This document shows, one piece after another, positions 33,605 to 42,606 of a stretch of 64,000 bases of DNA; position 1 is the first letter of the stretch, and each line of letters starts with the position of its first letter. The notes under the pieces are model-generated. The model did not search any database and was not told the origin of the DNA. It saw only the letters and a list, made by a program, of their open reading frames with translations. The DNA lies in contig CAYRUH010000011.1 in assembly GCA_964427415.1 (NCBI GenBank), positions 27,761 through 91,760 of the forward strand, written 5' to 3'. A program made the translations under genes and the position numbers. The DNA comes from Lentisalinibacter sp964427415 (lineage in GTDB: Bacteria > Pseudomonadota > Gammaproteobacteria > Steroidobacterales > Woeseiaceae).

Positions 33605-34618
33605 TCAGGGCGAGAGGATCACGCCGAGGGCGTCCGGTTGGCGGTCCGTGGGCCAGCGCCCCCGAATCTCCCACGACGCCGTATCGATGACCGCGACCTC
33701 GTCGCCGCCGCTCACGGCGACCCAGGCACGATCGCCGTCCGGGTGGATTTCCACGCCGATCGGCAGCGCCGCCCGCCCGAGCCGCGTCTCCTCGTACTCG
33801 GCATCCGGTTCGGCGACCGGGATGCTGCGGATCAGCTCACGCTCTGCGACATCGAATACGGACACGGTGGCCGCGCGGGCATTGGTCACCAACGCGTGCC
33901 TGCCGTCCGGTGTGAAGGCGATGCGGATGGGCATGCCCGCGGAGTCCAGCGTCGCCAGGACCTCCAGCGTGTCGGTGTCGATCACGCTGACGGTATCCGC
34001 GGCCCGGTTCGTCACCCAGACCTCGCCGCCGTCTCTCGTTACGGCCACTCCTTCGGCACCGTCGCCGGTCGCGAGGCAGCCCGCCACTTCGCCGGCGGCG
34101 ATGTCCACCTTCTCCAGCGTGCCGGCGGCAATGTTCGTGACCCAGGCGTGGGCCCCGTCCGGCGAGACGGCCACCATGTGCGCCGTCCCCGGCTCAAGGG
34201 GGATCCGTGCGGCGATCTCTCCAGCGCCGATGTGCACGACCAGCAGGCTGTCGACGCCCTCGGCGGTGACGGCCAGCCGCCCGTCCGGCAGGAAGGCCAT
34301 GCCGTGGGGCCGGCTGTCCTCGCCGAGATCGATGACACCCACGACTTCGCGGATGGGCCAGTCGATCACGGTCAGGCTGTCGCCCGGGGCATCGCGTCGC
34401 CCGTAATTGCTGACCACGGCATGACGCCCGTCCGGGGAAACCTCGATCTCGTGGGGGCCGGCTCCAGTATCGAACCAGGCGAGCCTCTCACCGGAGGCGG
34501 CATCCAGGGCCCAGACCGTATCGGCGCTCTTGTTGCCCACCAGGAGCGCGTCGGCGGCGGCCATCGCCGGCAGTAGCACAACGGTGAGGAGCCAGACCCA
34601 ACGCATGATTCCGTGCAT
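33605..34618 (-). CDS. Exported YVTN-type beta-propeller protein
   Basis: A 337-aa protein with signal peptide (MRWVWLLTVVLLPAMAAADA). It has about seven propeller blades, each with the 'sPDG..a.VtN....tvsvid' pattern, for example VSPDGRHAVVSNYG, VSPDGAHAWVTN, VTRDGGEVWVTNRAADTVSV and FTPDGRHALVTN. YVTN propellers are periplasmic scaffolds, often beside redox enzymes. No catalytic residues are evident. The gene begins 5 bp after hemG. The start may be the ATG at 34618 or the ATG at 34606, which has a better-placed GGA. Confidence 0.75.
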   Translation of the reverse strand: MHGIMRWVWLLTVVLLPAMAAADALLVGNKSADTVWALDAASGERLAWFDTGAGPHEIEVSPDGRHAVVSNYGRRDAPGDSLTVIDWPIREVVGVIDLGEDSRPHGMAFLPDGRLAVTAEGVDSLLVVHIGAGEIAARIPLEPGTAHMVAVSPDGAHAWVTNIAAGTLEKVDIAAGEVAGCLATGDGAEGVAVTRDGGEVWVTNRAADTVSVIDTDTLEVLATLDSAGMPIRIAFTPDGRHALVTNARAATVSVFDVAERELIRSIPVAEPDAEYEETRLGRAALPIGVEIHPDGDRAWVAVSGGDEVAVIDTASWEIRGRWPTDRQPDALGVILSP

Positions 34619-34623
34619 GCCGG

Positions 34624-35160
34624 TCACGCCAGCGTCAACAGGTAGCGGCCATAGGCAGCCACGTCGTCCCAGTCGGTGTAGTCGACCACGGCGTTCCGAT
34701 CGGTCGGGCCGCCGGTGAACTTCATGATCAGCTGGATCGCGATAGTGTCGAGCGGACCCCACGAGGGGTAATCCACCTTGCCGGCCAGCACCTTCAGGTC
34801 TCTCGGTTGCCAGGGCGAGCGTTCGAGGAACTTCTGCATGTAGCGGTTACCTTCCACCGTTGCCTTCTCCGGCGTGCGTGCGGTGACCGACACATTGAAG
34901 AAGCTGTGCGGCTTCGCCTCGAGCTTCTGCCGGTGAGTGGCGATGAACTCGAGCACCTCGTCGTCGTAGGTGCCGTAGTAGACCGGCGCCCCCAGCGCGA
35001 TGACGTCGGGCGCATCGAGGTCGACGCCTTCGTGGATGGCCTCCACCACGTCCATCATCTCGCTCTCGCCGCGCGCCTCGCCGATCGCCTCGCACAGGCG
35101 CCGCGCGATGCGCGCCGTGTGGCCGCTGCGGCTCCGGTAGAGCACCAGTACGGATGTCAT
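34624..35160 (-). CDS. hemG: Menaquinone-dependent protoporphyrinogen IX oxidase, flavodoxin type
   Basis: A 178-aa flavodoxin-fold protein, close to E. coli HemG (181 aa). The FMN loop is LVLYRSRSGHTARIARRL. HemG-specific features are LGAPVYYGTYDDEVLEFI, FFNVSVTARTPEK, the long-chain insert 'YMQKFLERSPWQPRDLKVLAGKV' and DYPSWGPLDTIAIQLIMKF with a closing DYTDWD. It oxidises protoporphyrinogen IX to protoporphyrin IX in heme synthesis and passes electrons to quinones. The ATG at 35160 gives the expected N-terminus. No other heme genes are nearby. Confidence 0.88.
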   Translation of the reverse strand: MTSVLVLYRSRSGHTARIARRLCEAIGEARGESEMMDVVEAIHEGVDLDAPDVIALGAPVYYGTYDDEVLEFIATHRQKLEAKPHSFFNVSVTARTPEKATVEGNRYMQKFLERSPWQPRDLKVLAGKVDYPSWGPLDTIAIQLIMKFTGGPTDRNAVVDYTDWDDVAAYGRYLLTLA

Positions 35161-35433
35161 GTCTTCCACTCCCGGCGGGTCGCCTGCTTATCCTGCACCA
35201 GCGGGGCCAGGATGGCTGCCAGATAAGCGGCAACCCGGAACACTCCCTCGATCGTCCGTCCCATGTCGGGGCTTGCTGCGCGGCTCGCACCGCCTCTGCC
35301 GTGTGCTGCATCGATCGGCGGCCTGCCGCCGAACTACCCTTCTGGGTTGATCGTCGGGAAACAAACGCCCGGCCCAACTGGTCTCAAACACTGTACAGGT
35401 CCTCTGCGGCCCGCCGCCACCATGGAAAGACAC
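35161..35433. other. Divergent intergenic region between hemG and msrB
   Basis: About 270 bp separating divergent genes, so promoters for both should lie here. I could not assign -35/-10 pairs with confidence. The in-frame extension upstream of msrB (from 35263) looks non-conserved and is not treated as coding. Confidence 0.3.
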
Positions 35434-35976
35434 ATGAACAGACGTACCCTGCTCAACCGGCTCCTCTTCGCTGCCGGCGCGGTGGCTGTCGGACCGGCAC
35501 TCGGCGAACGTCAGACTGACGCGCGGGCCGGCGCCGCCGGCGATGCGAAGGAGTTCCCCCCAGTGAACGTCACCCGCGAGCAATGGAAGGAGATACTGCC
35601 GGCGGACCGCTACCGCATTCTGTTCCGCGAGGGCACGGAGCCGGCCGGCTCCAGCCCGCTGGACAAGATCTACGACCCCGGCACTTACATTTGCGCGGCC
35701 TGCTACCTGCCGCTGTTCGCGAGCCAGGACAAGTTCGACAGCGGTACCGGCTGGCCGAGCTTCACCCGCCCCATCGAGGGCCGCGTGGGCACCAGGACGG
35801 ACTGGAAGCTGATCCTGCCGCGCACCGAGTATCACTGCATCCGCTGCACCGGCCATCAGGGGCACGTCTTTGATGACGGCCCGCCGCCCACCGGCCAGCG
35901 CTGGTGCAACAACGGCCTGGCGTTGCGGTTCTTGCCGGAAGGCGAGGAGCTACCCGCCCTGAGGACCTCGGCATGA
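35434..35976 (+). CDS. msrB: Exported peptide-methionine (R)-S-oxide reductase
   Basis: A 180-aa protein. The N-terminus MNRRTLLNRLLFAAGAVAVG resembles a Tat signal. The MsrB domain has both zinc CxxC pairs (YICAACYLPLF and HCIRCTGHQGHVF), the substrate motif DSGTGWPSFTRPI, and the catalytic Cys in RWCNNGLALRF. It reduces methionine-R-sulfoxide in proteins, here in the periplasm. GGAAAG precedes the ATG at 35434. An ATG at 35422 is possible. The stop overlaps the msrA start (ATGA), so the two are translationally coupled and repair both sulfoxide epimers. Confidence 0.92.
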   Translation: MNRRTLLNRLLFAAGAVAVGPALGERQTDARAGAAGDAKEFPPVNVTREQWKEILPADRYRILFREGTEPAGSSPLDKIYDPGTYICAACYLPLFASQDKFDSGTGWPSFTRPIEGRVGTRTDWKLILPRTEYHCIRCTGHQGHVFDDGPPPTGQRWCNNGLALRFLPEGEELPALRTSA

Positions 35977-36605
35977 GGCATCGGGTAATCGCTTTTCTGT
36001 CGCCCCTCCTCGCCGGATTTCTGCTGGCCGCACCCCTGGCGGCTGCCGAGGCCGTAGCCACCTTCGCCGGCGGCTGCTTCTGGTGCATGGAGCCGCCTTA
36101 CGACGCGCTGGACGGCGTGAAGTCGACCGTCTCCGGTTTCACGGGCGGCGACGTGAAGGATCCCAGCTACGAGCAGGTGGTGCGCGGTGGCACCGGCCAC
36201 GCCGAAGTCGTGCAGGTGACCTACGACCCCGAAGTCGTCAGTTACGAGCGTCTGCTGGAGGTGTACTGGCGCAACGTCGACCCCTTTGATGCCGGCGGAC
36301 AGTTCTGCGACCGGGGTGCGTCCTACCGGGCGCAGATCTTCTGGCACACCGCCGCGCAGCGCGAGGCGGCGCTGGAGTCCCGGGCCGCCCTGGACGAGCG
36401 CTTCGATAAAGACATCGTGGTGGACATCACCGAGGCCGGCGACTTCTGGGCGGCGGAGGACTACCACCAGGACTACTACGAGAAGAATCCCGTCCGCTAC
36501 AGGTTCTACCGCTGGAACTGCGGCCGCGATCAGCGGCTGGAAGAGGTGTGGGGGACGGAGGCTGGGGGCCGCGTGGATCAGGCCGCTACGCCGTCCTCCC
36601 GCTGA
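35973..36605 (+). CDS. msrA: Exported peptide-methionine (S)-S-oxide reductase
   Basis: A 210-aa protein with signal peptide (MRHRVIAFLSPLLAGFLLAAPLAA). The active-site motif is FAGGCFWCMEPPYDAL, with catalytic Cys in GCFWC. Other family features are GFTGGDVKDPSYEQV, GHAEVVQVTYDP, DPFDAGGQFCDRGASYR and AEDYHQDYYEKNP. It reduces methionine-S-sulfoxide. A periplasmic reductant such as a DsbD-like protein would be needed; one is encoded at 55.8-57.1 kb. The last 20 bp overlap the 3' end of the convergent alcohol dehydrogenase gene. Confidence 0.92.
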   Translation: MRHRVIAFLSPLLAGFLLAAPLAAAEAVATFAGGCFWCMEPPYDALDGVKSTVSGFTGGDVKDPSYEQVVRGGTGHAEVVQVTYDPEVVSYERLLEVYWRNVDPFDAGGQFCDRGASYRAQIFWHTAAQREAALESRAALDERFDKDIVVDITEAGDFWAAEDYHQDYYEKNPVRYRFYRWNCGRDQRLEEVWGTEAGGRVDQAATPSSR

Positions 36606-37800
36606 TCTCTCTCAGTATGCCGATCGTACTCTCCCGGTCCAGCATCCGCGGCACCGGATAGGCCTCGCACTCCTTCAGCGCCAGCGCGCTGAGGTAGGCG
36701 TAGTCCTCGGCCTGAATCTTGCCCGAGCGTTCCGGCAGGCCGACCGCTTTCTTCAGATCCCGCACCGCCTGGATGAAGGCGCGCGCATTCGCTTCCTCGT
36801 CGGCCCCTTTATCCGCCACACCAGCGATCTCGGCGAGTTCCGCGAGCTGCGCCCGCGTCTCGTCGAAGGTGAACTCCAGCACGTGGGGCAGCACCAGCGA
36901 ATTGGCCAGCCCGTGGGGGATGCCGTACCTGCCGCCCAGCTGATGGGCGATGGCGTGCACATTGCCCACGTTCACCTGGTTGATGGCGATGCCGGCGTAG
37001 TAGGCGGCCAGCGCCATGCCCTCCCGGGCCTCCCGGTCGCTGCCGTCCCGGTACGCCGTCTCCAGGTGGCGGAAGATCAGTTTCACTGCAGCCGCGGCGT
37101 GCTGACGGGCCGTGCCCCGGTCCCATTCGCAGATATAGGCCTCGACGGCATGAGTGAGGGCGTCGAGACCCGTGGCCGCGGTGATGGGTTGCGGCAGTCC
37201 GAGCAGCAGGTCCGGGTCCAGCGCCACCGCGGACGGCAGCAGCTGGCGGGCGCTGATGACGGCTTTCTCGTGGGTCTCGTCGTCGGAGAGCACGGAGCCG
37301 ATGGTGGCCTCGGAACCCGTGCCCGAGGTGGTGGGGATGGCGTAGATGGGTGGCACGTCGTGCTTGATCCTGGCGAAGCCCACCCAGTCGCGGGAATCCC
37401 GGTCGCTGGTCGCCGCGGCCGCGATGATCTTGGCCGCGTCGATGGACGAGCCGCCGCCCACGGCCAGCACCGCCTCCGCGCCGTGTTCCCGCCAGGCGGC
37501 GACCCCCGCCCGGACCTGGGCGAAGGTGGGATCCGGTTCCACCCCGTCGAATACGGCGGCCTCCACGCCGGCCGGGGCGAGTTCGGCGGTCGCCTGGTCG
37601 ACCAGGCCGAGCTCGCGCAGCGGCCTGTCCGTGACCACCAGCAGCCGGCCGACACCCGTCTGGCCGATGTAGCGGCAGAGCTGTCCGGCGCTGCCGCCGC
37701 CGGCGAATGCCATGTAGCTGGCGCCCGGCATGAAGGTCGCGACGGTCTTCATCAGTGTCAGAATCAATCGATGCCTGGCTCGGCGCGGCAGGATGGCCAT
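36586..37800 (-). CDS. Iron-containing (group III) alcohol dehydrogenase
   Basis: A 404-aa protein. The N-terminal nucleotide-binding domain has VLAVGGGSSIDAAKIIAAAA and IPTTSGTGSEATIGSVLSD. The metal domain carries TGLDALTHAVEAY and VNVGNVHAIAHQLGGRYGIPHGLANS, whose His residues coordinate Fe. It oxidises or reduces short alcohols and aldehydes with NAD(P)H. The substrate is not predictable. A strong ribosome-binding site (GAGGGGGAAG) supports the ATG at 37800. It is convergent with msrA. Confidence 0.88.
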   Translation of the reverse strand: MAILPRRARHRLILTLMKTVATFMPGASYMAFAGGGSAGQLCRYIGQTGVGRLLVVTDRPLRELGLVDQATAELAPAGVEAAVFDGVEPDPTFAQVRAGVAAWREHGAEAVLAVGGGSSIDAAKIIAAAATSDRDSRDWVGFARIKHDVPPIYAIPTTSGTGSEATIGSVLSDDETHEKAVISARQLLPSAVALDPDLLLGLPQPITAATGLDALTHAVEAYICEWDRGTARQHAAAAVKLIFRHLETAYRDGSDREAREGMALAAYYAGIAINQVNVGNVHAIAHQLGGRYGIPHGLANSLVLPHVLEFTFDETRAQLAELAEIAGVADKGADEEANARAFIQAVRDLKKAVGLPERSGKIQAEDYAYLSALALKECEAYPVPRMLDRESTIGILREISGRTA

Positions 37801-37832
37801 GAGTTCTTCCCCCTCGGATACCCGTTATCAGA

Positions 37833-39560
37833 TTAGATCATCAGCAGCGCGGCTGCGACCGCCAGCAACACGGCCAGGGCGCCGGTCACCGGCCAGACTG
37901 CGGTGTGTTCCTCGGCTGCCGCGACGCGTGCCGACCAGCGCGGAATACTTGCGGCGATGGCGCCGGAGATGGCGAGACCCTGCTCGCGCAGGGCCAGCGC
38001 CCGGTCCACGGCCAGCCGCGAACTCCGCCGACCGAGGCGTATCAGCCCGATTTCGAGGGCCACCCCCAGGTCCGCCGGAGGGATCGCCGGGAGGCGCGGC
38101 CCGAGTCCGGCGCGTCGTGCCCGGACGACGGAAGCCGCGATGCCCGCGGCCAGCATGACCGGCCACGAGGCGTCCCACAATGCAGCCGGGGCCAGCGCCG
38201 TGGCCCGCAGCACCGGTGCGGCGAGCCACCAGGGCGCCGCCACGGAGGCGCCGAAGAGCGCCAGCCACGGTATCAGCATGCCGGGGGCCAGGGGCCGGGC
38301 CTGCCGGTCGGCTGCGGGCCGGGCGAGGGCGAGAAAGCGCAGCATGAGCAGCGCGGTCAGGACCGAACTCGCGCCCAGCGCCGGCGCCAGCAGCGGGTAC
38401 CAGTCCGCCGGGATGCCGGCGGCCGCCTGCTTGAGTGCGAGCTTCGCGAGCAGGCCGCCGGTATACACGCCGGCCGCCAGCGCCAGGGAGGCCGCCGCGA
38501 ACACCACGGTGACGAGTCTCGCAAGGGCCGGGCGCATCGGTTGCCCGAGCAGTCCGGCGCCGAGGAACAGGGCGCCCTTGGTGAAGCCGTGATGGACGAT
38601 GAACAGGAGCACGGCGGCGTGCAGCAGCGGCCAGACCGAGGGCGCGATCAGGCCCAGCGCGATGGTCACCGTCATGAGGCCGATCTGACTGATGCTCGAA
38701 TAGGCCAGGATCGTCTTCGGCCGGGTCTGGGGCAGCCCCGCCAGCACGCCGTAGACGGTGGTCAGGATGCCCAGTACCGCCAGCAGCGCGCCCCATCCCG
38801 GCAGCACACTCTCGCCCAGCGGGAACAGCCGCAGCCAGCCCACCAGCCCGGCCTTGATCATGGCGCCCGAGAGCACGGCGCTGGCAGGCGCCGGGGCGAC
38901 CGGGTGGGCGAGGGGCAGCCAGAAATGCAGGCCGAAGACGCCGGCCTTGATGCCGAAGCCGATGATGAGCAGGGACATGGCGATGCCGCTGCTGCCGCCG
39001 CCGGCCGCGAGACCGGAGCGCAGTGCGGCGAAGTCCGTCGATCCCTGGGCTGCGAGGAGCATCAGCGCATTGACGATGCAGACCTCGCCGATCACCGCCA
39101 TCGCGAAATAGTAGCGGCCCGCGTGACGGGCCTCGGTCTCGCCCGAATGCACGATCAGGCCGTAGGCCGTCACGCTCATCAGCGTAAAGCACAGGTAGAA
39201 GATGACCGCATCGAGGGCAGTCAGGAGCAGCAGGTTCCCGGCCATGGCCGGGAGGAACCAGCCGAAGAAGACGTCGCGGCGCAGCCCGGCCGGCAGGTGG
39301 TGACGGGCGAAGAGTCCGGCTGCCAGCCACAGACCCGCCGTTACCGGCAGCAGCACGGCCGCCGTCTCGTCGATGCCGAGGCTGCCGCCGAACATGAGCC
39401 AGCCTGCACCGGCGTCTGACACCGTGAGGGTCGACACCAGCAATGCCGGCAGGGCCCCCCAGGGCGCGAGCCGCCGGGCGAGCGGGCGCAGCGCGGGCGG
39501 CAGCAGCGCCAGAGCCGTTATCACGGGCCAGCACAGCGAGAGGATCAGTACCGCGCTCAT
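37833..39560 (-). CDS. Mrp operon antiporter-like subunit 4 (NuoL/MrpA-like)
   Basis: A 575-aa polytopic membrane protein of the proton-conducting NuoL/M/N-Mrp superfamily. The core has MSVTAYGLIVHSGE, then FGLHFWLPLAHPVAPAPASAVLSG with the lysine-bearing helix 'GAMIKAGLVGWLR', and ILAYSSISQIGLM and VHHGFTKGALFL. The extended C-terminal tail (RRSSRLAVDRALALREQGLA) resembles the region beyond helix 14 of MrpA/NuoL. The ATG overlaps the upstream stop. It is the last gene of the Mrp-type operon. Confidence 0.8.
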   Translation of the reverse strand: MSAVLILSLCWPVITALALLPPALRPLARRLAPWGALPALLVSTLTVSDAGAGWLMFGGSLGIDETAAVLLPVTAGLWLAAGLFARHHLPAGLRRDVFFGWFLPAMAGNLLLLTALDAVIFYLCFTLMSVTAYGLIVHSGETEARHAGRYYFAMAVIGEVCIVNALMLLAAQGSTDFAALRSGLAAGGGSSGIAMSLLIIGFGIKAGVFGLHFWLPLAHPVAPAPASAVLSGAMIKAGLVGWLRLFPLGESVLPGWGALLAVLGILTTVYGVLAGLPQTRPKTILAYSSISQIGLMTVTIALGLIAPSVWPLLHAAVLLFIVHHGFTKGALFLGAGLLGQPMRPALARLVTVVFAAASLALAAGVYTGGLLAKLALKQAAAGIPADWYPLLAPALGASSVLTALLMLRFLALARPAADRQARPLAPGMLIPWLALFGASVAAPWWLAAPVLRATALAPAALWDASWPVMLAAGIAASVVRARRAGLGPRLPAIPPADLGVALEIGLIRLGRRSSRLAVDRALALREQGLAISGAIAASIPRWSARVAAAEEHTAVWPVTGALAVLLAVAAALLMI

Positions 39561-41122
39561 CAGGAGGCCAGCAGCAGGGCGGCGGCGATCGCGATGAGCA
39601 GCATCAGTATGCTGGTAGCCGGCCAGGCGCCCAGCCGGGCTTCGAGCCGGGCTATGCGCTCGGCCCAGCGCTCGCCGCGCCAGAGCGAAACCAGAGCCCG
39701 CTGTGCCCGGTCCCGATACCGTGGCAGCTGCCGGGTGCAGAGGCGCGCAAGGGCCCGCGCAGCCCGGCTGCCGGCCGCGGCCGCGGGCACCAGGAGGTCG
39801 CCGGGGGGGATCCGGGGCGTCTCGCGCTGCGGCAACAGCCGGAAAAGGACCAGACCGAGGCTGATGCCGACCGGCGCGGGCCACAGGGAGGCGAATCCGA
39901 TCCCGTCCGTCGCCCAGGCAAAGCCGAGTCCGAACGCGGCGAGCGAGGCGAGTGTCAGCGCATGGATCGCCGCCTCGGCAGAGTCGCCCTGTCTCTGGTG
40001 TCCCGGTGTTCTGCGCACCGCCAGGGTCAGAAGCAGGGTCGCGAAGAGCGCGATCAGCGAGGCAATGAACGCGCCGGCGGTGGTCAGATGCTGTGCCGCG
40101 AGCAGGGCCGCCTGTCCGGTGGCGAGCCCGTGCATCGCCAGGATCGCCACGATGGCGGCGCTGCGTGCCGGGCCTGCGTGGAGGACGCCGATGATGACCG
40201 TCGCCGCACAGCATGTCAGCAGCGAGAGCACCAGCCAGGACGACGAGCCCGCCGTGGTACCGAGGGGCAGCGCTACCAGCAGCAGCGCGGCGCTGGCAGC
40301 CGTGGCATAAGCGAGGGTCGGCAGCGCGTCGCGCTGTGCGCAACCGCCGATCACCGACCAGACGGCAGCGGCGAGACCGATGATCAGGGCGAAGCCGCCG
40401 GTCTCGGTATTCGACCCGGCCAGTAGCTTCTGGCCGCCGATCAGTGCGGCGCCGGCAGGTACGCCGGCCAGCAGCAACGCGGTCGGCACGCTTACGCCTG
40501 GCAGTGCCGGCGGCAGCCAGACATGGGCCGGCGCGATGCCGCCGCGCAGCACGATCGCACAGATGATGAGCATCGCAGAGCCCGCGCCAACGCCGTGCAG
40601 CGGATGGGCGGCTTCGTGCAGCAGAATCTCGAAGATCACCAGGTCGCTCGCCACCAGCAGTATGGCCAGCGTCCGCGTGGCCAGATGCGGGGAATCTCCG
40701 CTCTCGCTGGCCATCACGGCGTAGAGCCCGTATCCCGTCACCAGCATGCCGGTGAATACCGCCGGACCCGATTCGGCAACCGCGACCGTCGTCGCGCCCG
40801 CAAGGGCTGCGAGCAGCGGGACCGGCGAGGCCCCGGTGCCGCGGCTGCGGCCGAGCAGGCCGGCGACCAGCCACAGGCTGCCGAACAGCAGCAGCGACGC
40901 CCTGGCGGCTCCGTCGAACCGCAGGCTCGACTGGTCGGTGGTCAGGAGGTAGGGGACATCGACCTGTTCCGGCGCCACAAAGATCGCGGCGGCTATCAGG
41001 AACAGCGCGATGAGTGCGCAGACCCAGCCCTCGGCGCGGCGCTGCCGGCCCTGCGCGCCGGTCAGCACGAACCAGAGAGCGGCCAGCAACGGCATGATAG
41101 GCAGTGCGACGAGCACGCTCAC
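39560..41122 (-). CDS. Mrp operon antiporter-like subunit 3
   Basis: A 520-aa membrane protein starting at GTG (overlap GTGA with the upstream stop). The antiporter-family core is degenerate: ALAGATTVAVAESGP, 'RGGIAPAHVWLPPALPGVSVPTALLLAGVPAGA', and LAYATAASAALLL in place of the usual LAYSTVSQ. Several polar residues expected in the ion path are replaced by Ala, Gly or Thr, so it may be structural. The C-terminal arm (RAQRALVSLWRGERWAERIARLEARLG) parallels that of subunit 4. Confidence 0.7.
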   Translation of the reverse strand: MSVLVALPIMPLLAALWFVLTGAQGRQRRAEGWVCALIALFLIAAAIFVAPEQVDVPYLLTTDQSSLRFDGAARASLLLFGSLWLVAGLLGRSRGTGASPVPLLAALAGATTVAVAESGPAVFTGMLVTGYGLYAVMASESGDSPHLATRTLAILLVASDLVIFEILLHEAAHPLHGVGAGSAMLIICAIVLRGGIAPAHVWLPPALPGVSVPTALLLAGVPAGAALIGGQKLLAGSNTETGGFALIIGLAAAVWSVIGGCAQRDALPTLAYATAASAALLLVALPLGTTAGSSSWLVLSLLTCCAATVIIGVLHAGPARSAAIVAILAMHGLATGQAALLAAQHLTTAGAFIASLIALFATLLLTLAVRRTPGHQRQGDSAEAAIHALTLASLAAFGLGFAWATDGIGFASLWPAPVGISLGLVLFRLLPQRETPRIPPGDLLVPAAAAGSRAARALARLCTRQLPRYRDRAQRALVSLWRGERWAERIARLEARLGAWPATSILMLLIAIAAALLLAS

Positions 41123-42606
41123 TGCAGGTATTTCCTCGTCGTTATGAGTTGTACCCAGTCGAGCGGGGTGCCCGGCAGTGAGGCGAAAAGGCCCCAGACG
41201 AGCGCGGCGGCGGCCGTAGCGATGGGCGGCAACAGCAGTGCCAGCGGCGTCTCGAAGCGCGACTCCCTGATCTCTTGGGGCCACTCGTCCGGTGGCTCGT
41301 CGAACCAGGCGGTCCGCAGCACCGGCAGGAAATAGGCGGCGTTCAGTATGCTGCTGAACGCGAGCACCACGAGCACCCAGTCCTGACCCGCCTCGATGCC
41401 GCCCAGGCCGAGGAACCACTTGCTGATGAAGCCGGCCACCGGCGGCATGCCGATCATGCCGAAGGCAGCCACGGTGAACGCACCGGTGGTCCAGGGCATG
41501 CGCCGGCCGATACCCCGCATCTCGCTCACGTCGTGCACGCCCAGTGTCTCCGCATAGTTACCGGCGCAGAAAAACAGCGTGATCTTCATGAAGCCCTGGT
41601 GTACGAGGTGGACCAGCCCGCCGATGGTGGCGAGGGGCCCCGCGATGGCCACGCCGAGCGTGATGTAGGAGACCTGGCTCACGGTGGAGAAGGCCAGCAG
41701 CCGCTTCAGGTTGTCCTGGAACAGGGCGCGCAGCGAGCCGTACAGAATGGTTATGGCCGCGAGTATGGCGAGAGGCGACGTCACCCCCAGCGCGGCGGCG
41801 AACTCGATGCCGAACACGTCGTAGACGATGCGCACCACGCCGAATGCCCCGGCCTTGACCACGGCCACCGCATGCAGCAGCGCGCTGACGGGCGCAGGCG
41901 CCACCATGGCCCTGGGTAGCCAGGCATGCAGCGGAACCAGTGCCGCCTTCACCCCGACGCCGAGTACCAGCAGCGCGAAGACGGCCCTGAGCACGTTCGG
42001 GTCGAGCCCCAGACCCGCCACGAAACCGCGGTCGACGAATTCCAGAGTGCCGGTCAGCGAGTACAGCCATACCGTCCCGGCCAGCAGGAGTACGCCGCCG
42101 AACAGGGTGTAGGAAAGATACAGCCGGCCCGCCCGGCGGGCGGCCTCGGTCCCCCGGTGTACCACCAGCGGATAGGTGGTGAGGGTCAGCGCTTCATAGA
42201 AGACCAGGAAGGTGAGCAGGTTGCCGGCCATCGCCAGGCCGACGGTGGCCGTGACGCAGAGGCTGAAGTAGCCGAAGAATCGGCTGCGGTGCGGCGATCC
42301 TTCGAGGTAGCCGATGGCGTAGATCGTGGTGGCGAGCCACAGCACGGCGGAGAGGTTCACGAACAGCAGCGAAAGGGCATCGGCCTGCAGCACGAAGTCG
42401 AGGCCCGGCACCAGCGGCAGGCGGAACTCGAACTCCACCCCGTGGGCGACGCCGACCATCATCAGGACGAGCAGGAGGATCTTGACGATGGCGCCGCCCA
42501 GGTTGAGCGCCGTGCGCAGGGCCACGGCGCGCTCCGGCAGCGCGAAGATGATGAGCCCGGGTATGAGCGAACTCGCGACGATGGCCACGGGCAGCCAGGC
42601 GTTCAT
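41119..42606 (-). CDS. Mrp operon MrpD-like antiporter subunit (second)
   Basis: A 495-aa membrane protein with about 14 helices. It keeps the family's key charges: Glu in VFYEALTLTTYPLVVH, Lys in 'VGVKAALVPLHAWLPRAMVAPAPVSALLHAVAVVKAGAF', and Lys and His in LLAFSTVSQVSYI and HLVHQGFMKITLFF. It resembles MrpD/NuoM and would translocate protons or sodium ions. Start and stop overlap the neighbours by 4 bp, so expression is coupled. It differs clearly from the adjacent MrpD. Confidence 0.85.
   Translation of the reverse strand: MNAWLPVAIVASSLIPGLIIFALPERAVALRTALNLGGAIVKILLLVLMMVGVAHGVEFEFRLPLVPGLDFVLQADALSLLFVNLSAVLWLATTIYAIGYLEGSPHRSRFFGYFSLCVTATVGLAMAGNLLTFLVFYEALTLTTYPLVVHRGTEAARRAGRLYLSYTLFGGVLLLAGTVWLYSLTGTLEFVDRGFVAGLGLDPNVLRAVFALLVLGVGVKAALVPLHAWLPRAMVAPAPVSALLHAVAVVKAGAFGVVRIVYDVFGIEFAAALGVTSPLAILAAITILYGSLRALFQDNLKRLLAFSTVSQVSYITLGVAIAGPLATIGGLVHLVHQGFMKITLFFCAGNYAETLGVHDVSEMRGIGRRMPWTTGAFTVAAFGMIGMPPVAGFISKWFLGLGGIEAGQDWVLVVLAFSSILNAAYFLPVLRTAWFDEPPDEWPQEIRESRFETPLALLLPPIATAAAALVWGLFASLPGTPLDWVQLITTRKYLQ

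Noticed and set aside
37833..40874. A continuous 1013-codon frame in the Mrp operon
   Set aside because: Only the part from 39560 down codes for a membrane protein. The upstream part is Arg-rich out-of-frame sequence of subunit 3, which is read in another frame.
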